A stretch of 7,339 nucleotides of DNA, taken from NCBI GenBank assembly GCA_029264635.1, contig JARIAA010000156.1, forward strand, positions 1-7,339, given 5' to 3'. The DNA comes from Psychrobacter sp. (GTDB lineage Bacteria; Pseudomonadota; Gammaproteobacteria; Pseudomonadales; Moraxellaceae). A model generated the notes under the pieces. That model was not told the DNA's origin. It saw only the letters and a list, made by a program, of their open reading frames with translations, and searched no databases. A program made the position numbers and the translations under genes. Below are positions 6,231-7,339 of this stretch, in pieces (position 1 is the first letter of the stretch; each line of letters starts with the position of its first letter).

Positions 6231-7339
6231 CTAACTGTTAGCTTTATCAACTATCTCTAGCAGCGCCTCAGTTAAGGCAAACTGGCGAATATCGTTGAGC
6301 ATAGTGACATCAAAATTATGTACAAAGGCAAAGGACAGCTTACGCGTTGGCTCGCACCAAGCGACTGAACCATTATAGCCCATATGTCCAAAACCAGTAT
6401 CAATGTCAGTGCAGAGGCTAAATAAACGATGATAACCCAAGCGCCAATTCATATTGATAGGCATCACCGCATCCATGCCGTTTACCTGCGGCTTAGATAA
6501 TTCAGCAAAGGTAGCTTTATCAATCAGCGTTTGCTCATGCCATGTACCGCCATTAGCCAGCATGCCATAAATAATAGCGAGCGCCTCAGCAGAAGCTACC
6601 CCGTTAGCAGCGGGGATAACCGCTTGCATGGTTTGGCTATTATGGTAGTCGATAGGCTGCTTATTAGCTGGTACTAACGCGGCGCGATAGTTGCTGGCAT
6701 TGACAGCACTATGGTCAAAGTAAAGCTGATTAATTTGAGTCGAAGTCAGTTTTTTATCAGCTACATTAGCACTGTTTTTAGCTGCTATTTGTTGCCAGCA
6801 CGCATAACTTGGCAAACTAGCATAAGTAGCTAAGGTCTCTTCAGAGTCAGGCTTTAACGTTGGTTTGTGGCGTTTACTGCGCAGATCTGAATTCTCATTA
6901 GCGCTATCATCAGTCGTCTTAAAGTCTTTGACCAGCTTAGCAGCTTCATTGACTTTATCAGCAGGCATACCAAAATAAACGCTGTCGGCAATACCGAGAG
7001 GCTCTGTCAAATAATAACGTAGCGCGGTCGCAAGTGTCATATCAGTAACAACTTCTATCAAAGCGCCCAATATCCAGCCATAGACCAGCGCGCTATAGGC
7101 AGACTCATAGTTTTCATATTGGTCAGGCTGAGACTGCGACATCGCAGCGATTTTGTCTTTCATCGCTTGCCAATCAAGCAGCGTCTCACTATCAGCATCA
7201 ATAGAGCTGATAGCAAATAAATCAGCTTGATGTAGCATCAGCGTCCGTAAAGTGATATCGGCCTTACCATTGGTTGCAAACTCAGGCCAATAGTGCGCAA
7301 TAGGCGTATCATAGTCCAGCAACTGCTGCGACACCAATA
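6231..7339 (-). CDS. Beta-lactamase-related serine hydrolase/esterase, C-terminal part
   Basis: This belongs to the class C beta-lactamase/EstB-like superfamily, whose members hydrolyse esters, peptides or beta-lactams through a serine in SxxK. At the right edge the sequence already reads LLDYDTPIAHYWPEFATNGK (residues 6-25 of the visible 368), which in this family follows the SxxK helix. The nucleophile and the true start are therefore outside the window; the first codon here, TTG at 7335-7337, is internal. Visible downstream are ITLRTLMLHQADL (28-40), the tyrosine-motif region AYSALVYGWILG (80-91, Tyr81), ANGVASAEALAIIYGMLANG (244-263) and HMG in GFGHMGYNGS (315-324), which corresponds to the K/HTG box. 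His318 rather than Lys suggests an esterase-like member, not a resistance beta-lactamase. Residues about 141-168 form a charged, low-complexity insert. No signal peptide can be judged. It ends with TAG. Confidence 0.88.
   Translation of the reverse strand, partial: LVSQQLLDYDTPIAHYWPEFATNGKADITLRTLMLHQADLFAISSIDADSETLLDWQAMKDKIAAMSQSQPDQYENYESAYSALVYGWILGALIEVVTDMTLATALRYYLTEPLGIADSVYFGMPADKVNEAAKLVKDFKTTDDSANENSDLRSKRHKPTLKPDSEETLATYASLPSYACWQQIAAKNSANVADKKLTSTQINQLYFDHSAVNASNYRAALVPANKQPIDYHNSQTMQAVIPAANGVASAEALAIIYGMLANGGTWHEQTLIDKATFAELSKPQVNGMDAVMPINMNWRLGYHRLFSLCTDIDTGFGHMGYNGSVAWCEPTRKLSFAFVHNFDVTMLNDIRQFALTEALLEIVDKANS

Noticed and set aside
7335..7337. TTG as a true start codon of the serine hydrolase
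   Set aside because: It is at the window edge and the following residues match the middle of the family domain, after the SxxK helix; the real start must lie beyond the window.

Overview
The window looks like ordinary chromosome of a gammaproteobacterium, most likely Moraxellaceae and probably Psychrobacter. That guess rests on moderate GC, AT-rich spacers and protein sequences with an E. coli-like IlvD; it is inferred from recall, not from a database search. There are six protein-coding loci. No RNA gene, insertion sequence, CRISPR array or phage gene is visible.

Layout, left to right. (1) Positions 1-851, minus strand: a BCCT-family (betaine/choline/carnitine-type) transporter gene. It runs off the left edge and is broken by one in-frame TAG at 441-443; the reading frame is intact on both sides. 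(2) 852-1133: spacer with short repeats upstream of the transporter and a likely terminator hairpin for the next gene. (3) 1134-1574, minus strand: a HIT-family nucleotide hydrolase/transferase. (4) 1575-1826: divergent spacer with a 14-bp imperfect tandem repeat. (5) 1827-2594, plus strand: a 255-residue protein I cannot identify. (6) 2773-4683, plus strand: ilvD, dihydroxy-acid dehydratase of branched-chain amino acid synthesis, with a probable promoter before it and a strong terminator after it. (7) 4899-6149, plus strand: a CPA1-type cation/proton antiporter, with its own probable promoter and terminator. (8) 6231-7339, minus strand: the C-terminal part of a serine beta-lactamase-like hydrolase/esterase, convergent with the antiporter and cut by the right edge.

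The genes do not form one pathway and look like independent housekeeping units with their own signals. The BCCT carrier (osmolyte uptake) and the CPA1 antiporter (Na+/pH balance) would both fit a salt-tolerant organism, but they are not adjacent or co-transcribed. The most notable observation is the single nonsense codon in the BCCT gene, which falls just before the substrate-binding aromatic helix. I found no convincing sign of a new multi-gene system; the other points of interest are a 21-residue insertion in IlvD, the unidentified protein and the repeats before the transporter.
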